DNA of 64,000 nt. It comes from Pseudarthrobacter equi (GTDB lineage: Bacteria > Actinomycetota > Actinomycetes > Actinomycetales > Micrococcaceae). The position numbers and the translations under genes are program-made. The notes beneath the pieces were generated by a model. It was not told the origin of the DNA. It did no database searches and saw nothing but the letters and a program-made list of their open reading frames with translations. Location: positions 1,550,001-1,614,000 of the forward strand of contig NZ_LT629779.1 of NCBI RefSeq assembly GCF_900105535.1, given 5' to 3'. Of this stretch, positions 62,730 through 64,000 are shown piece after piece; the stretch's first letter is position 1, and each line of letters begins with the position of its first letter.

Positions 62730-64000
62730 TCAGGTGCCAGACGGGCTGACGGAGTCGACGAACTGGAGGGCAATCCACAGCTCCGCCCGGACGGAGGCCT
62801 GGCTGAAATCCGTGTCCAGCAGTGCGGCCAGTGCGTTGACCTGGCGCCGGACACTGTTGCGGTGCAGGCCCAGGTCCTTCGCGGTTGCGTCCCAGTTGCC
62901 GTTCGCTCCCAACCAGGAGCGCAGCAGCCCCAGCTGGCTGTCCCTGCGATCCGGTTCCAATGCCATGACCGGTGCCAGCAGCCGGCTGGCAAGCATGCTG
63001 CCGGCTCCGCCGCCGAGCAGCCCGGCCACCGTCCACGCCTGCTCCTCTTCCCGCACCGTCCCGCCGGTGGCTATGACGCGGGGGCGCAGGGCACTTGCGT
63101 TACGGTACGCGGACGGGAGGCCGGGGAGCTCGGCTGTTCCGCCAACCACCAGGCCCCAGCCCAGCCGCTCCACCTCGGCCACCAGCTGGTCTTCCACCCT
63201 CAGCCGGGTGATGGCAGCGAAGCCATAGTCGGTAAGTTCCACCAGCTTCGTGTCGAAAAGCCTCCGCCACTGGAGCAGCTCCCGGACCGGGCCGTCCGCC
63301 ACCGCGCCCTCCAGCCGGACGCCCTGGACCACCCTGAGGGGGCCGGTCCGGGTCCCGGAGACGCTTTGGGCCAGCAGGTCCCGGACACTGTTCAGCTGCC
63401 GGGTGCTGCGGCCGGCGAGGCTCTCCGGGTGCAGCAACACCGCCGTAGCCAGCTGGCTCGGCGCCAGTGAACCGCTGGTCCGCTGCCGGACAAGAAGCTC
63501 CAACAGTCCCACCACGGAGGAAACCACGCTGTTTTGCGCGGGCGTAAGCGGTTTGGCGGTGCCCAGGACCAGCCCGCCGAGGGTAGCGTCCTTGCTGCTG
63601 CGCAGGGGGTGGCCCACCGCCAGCACCTTGCCATGCCCGGGCAGCGCCTCGGTTTCCACCCGCGGTCCACTGCCGGCAAGCAGCTTCTTGACCAGGGGCT
63701 GCACGGAGGAAAGTTCGACGACGGCTCCTGCCTTGGCGCGGACCTTTCCGTCCGGCCCGAACAGGGCTGCCCATACGGGGACCTTTTGCACCAGGGCCGC
63801 CAGCAGTTCGTGCTCCGGGCGCGCCGAGAGGACGGCCCGCATGAGGTGGCGGTTCGTTTCGGCCAGCTGGCGGAACGCCTGGGCGTTGCCCGATTCCAGC
63901 AGCTTGGAGAACTCCAGTCCAAGCGCAGCAAAGGGGATGCTGGCCGGAACTTCCACCAGCGTCAGGCCCCGGCGCCGGCATGCGGCGGCTACCTCGTCGG
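62730..64000 (-). CDS. PucR-family transcriptional regulator (5' end cut by window end)
   Basis: The frame remains open to base 64000 (upstream residues read DEVAAACRRRGLTLVEVPAS), so the GTG at 63956 is internal and the true start lies outside. The visible N-terminal part (RGLTLVEVPASIPFAALGLEF) is the end of a PucR N-terminal domain. A middle region resembles a GAF-like or GGDEF-like linker domain. The C-terminus is the PucR helix-turn-helix: LLRSWLGANGNWDATAKDLGLHRNSVRRQVNALAALLD. Members control purine, proline, or other nitrogen-compound catabolism. Confidence 0.88.
   Translation of the reverse strand, partial: DEVAAACRRRGLTLVEVPASIPFAALGLEFSKLLESGNAQAFRQLAETNRHLMRAVLSARPEHELLAALVQKVPVWAALFGPDGKVRAKAGAVVELSSVQPLVKKLLAGSGPRVETEALPGHGKVLAVGHPLRSSKDATLGGLVLGTAKPLTPAQNSVVSSVVGLLELLVRQRTSGSLAPSQLATAVLLHPESLAGRSTRQLNSVRDLLAQSVSGTRTGPLRVVQGVRLEGAVADGPVRELLQWRRLFDTKLVELTDYGFAAITRLRVEDQLVAEVERLGWGLVVGGTAELPGLPSAYRNASALRPRVIATGGTVREEEQAWTVAGLLGGGAGSMLASRLLAPVMALEPDRRDSQLGLLRSWLGANGNWDATAKDLGLHRNSVRRQVNALAALLDTDFSQASVRAELWIALQFVDSVSPSGT

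Overview
The window is high-G+C DNA with dense, short-spaced genes, frequent GTG/TTG starts, Excalibur and LAxTG surface proteins, a monomeric NADP isocitrate dehydrogenase, a GguAB/ChvE sugar transporter and DUF6350-purN-purH synteny. This points to an actinobacterium of the Arthrobacter/Pseudarthrobacter type (Micrococcaceae), a soil- or plant-associated heterotroph. It looks like ordinary chromosome: no rRNA, tRNA, CRISPR array, insertion sequence or phage gene was seen. Identifications come from reading motifs; no database search was run.

Layout. 1-8.2 kb: a cut-off flavin monooxygenase with a Zn alcohol dehydrogenase, a GerMN lipoprotein, a second flavoprotein oxidoreductase, a TfoX-like protein, then a coupled operon of lipoprotein, divergent NRAMP-like transporter and two small PRC-barrel-type proteins. 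8.4-11.5 kb: cold-shock protein, BTAD regulator, small membrane protein, lipoprotein. 11.5-14.5 kb: gluconate module (GntR-type repressor facing gntK-gntP) with candidate operators. 14.6-20.5 kb: SDR, Excalibur lipoprotein, MocR regulator divergent from an EamA exporter and a PaiB-like protein, and rlmC. 20.9-25.1 kb: S-methylmethionine module, mmuP and mmuM enclosing two convergent paralogous IclR regulators. 25.2-36.1 kb: reductase, GGDEF-EAL protein, GlsB-type and PRC/DUF2382 stress proteins, HAD phosphatase, UDP-sugar dehydrogenase with glycosyltransferase, DUF6350.

36.1-42.7 kb: purN and purH are separated by an insertion. It holds a DUF559-like nuclease gene convergent with an exonuclease VII large-subunit-like gene that carries a coiled coil and two C-terminal membrane segments. 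The pair is bracketed by two copies of a long palindrome, one of them a perfect 62-bp palindrome, and the exonuclease-like gene looks lower in G+C than its neighbours. This is the best candidate for an undescribed system. An MFS transporter lies between it and purH.

42.7-54.5 kb: V8-type secreted protease with a tiny downstream ORF sharing its propeptide motif, icd, a Ser/Thr kinase coupled to a lipoprotein, a LAxTG surface protein with 147-bp tandem repeats, a second secreted protein, a Gfo/Idh oxidoreductase and a MacB-type ABC exporter. 54.7-62.7 kb: secreted pectate lyase convergent with chvE-gguB-gguA and a ROK repressor; the same palindromic box occurs upstream of both the repressor and gguA. 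61.9-64 kb: a nitrilase-family amidohydrolase and a PucR-family regulator cut by the window end.

The gluconate, S-methylmethionine and pectin/monosaccharide modules each pair transport with catabolism and a local regulator, consistent with life on plant-derived carbon and sulfur compounds.
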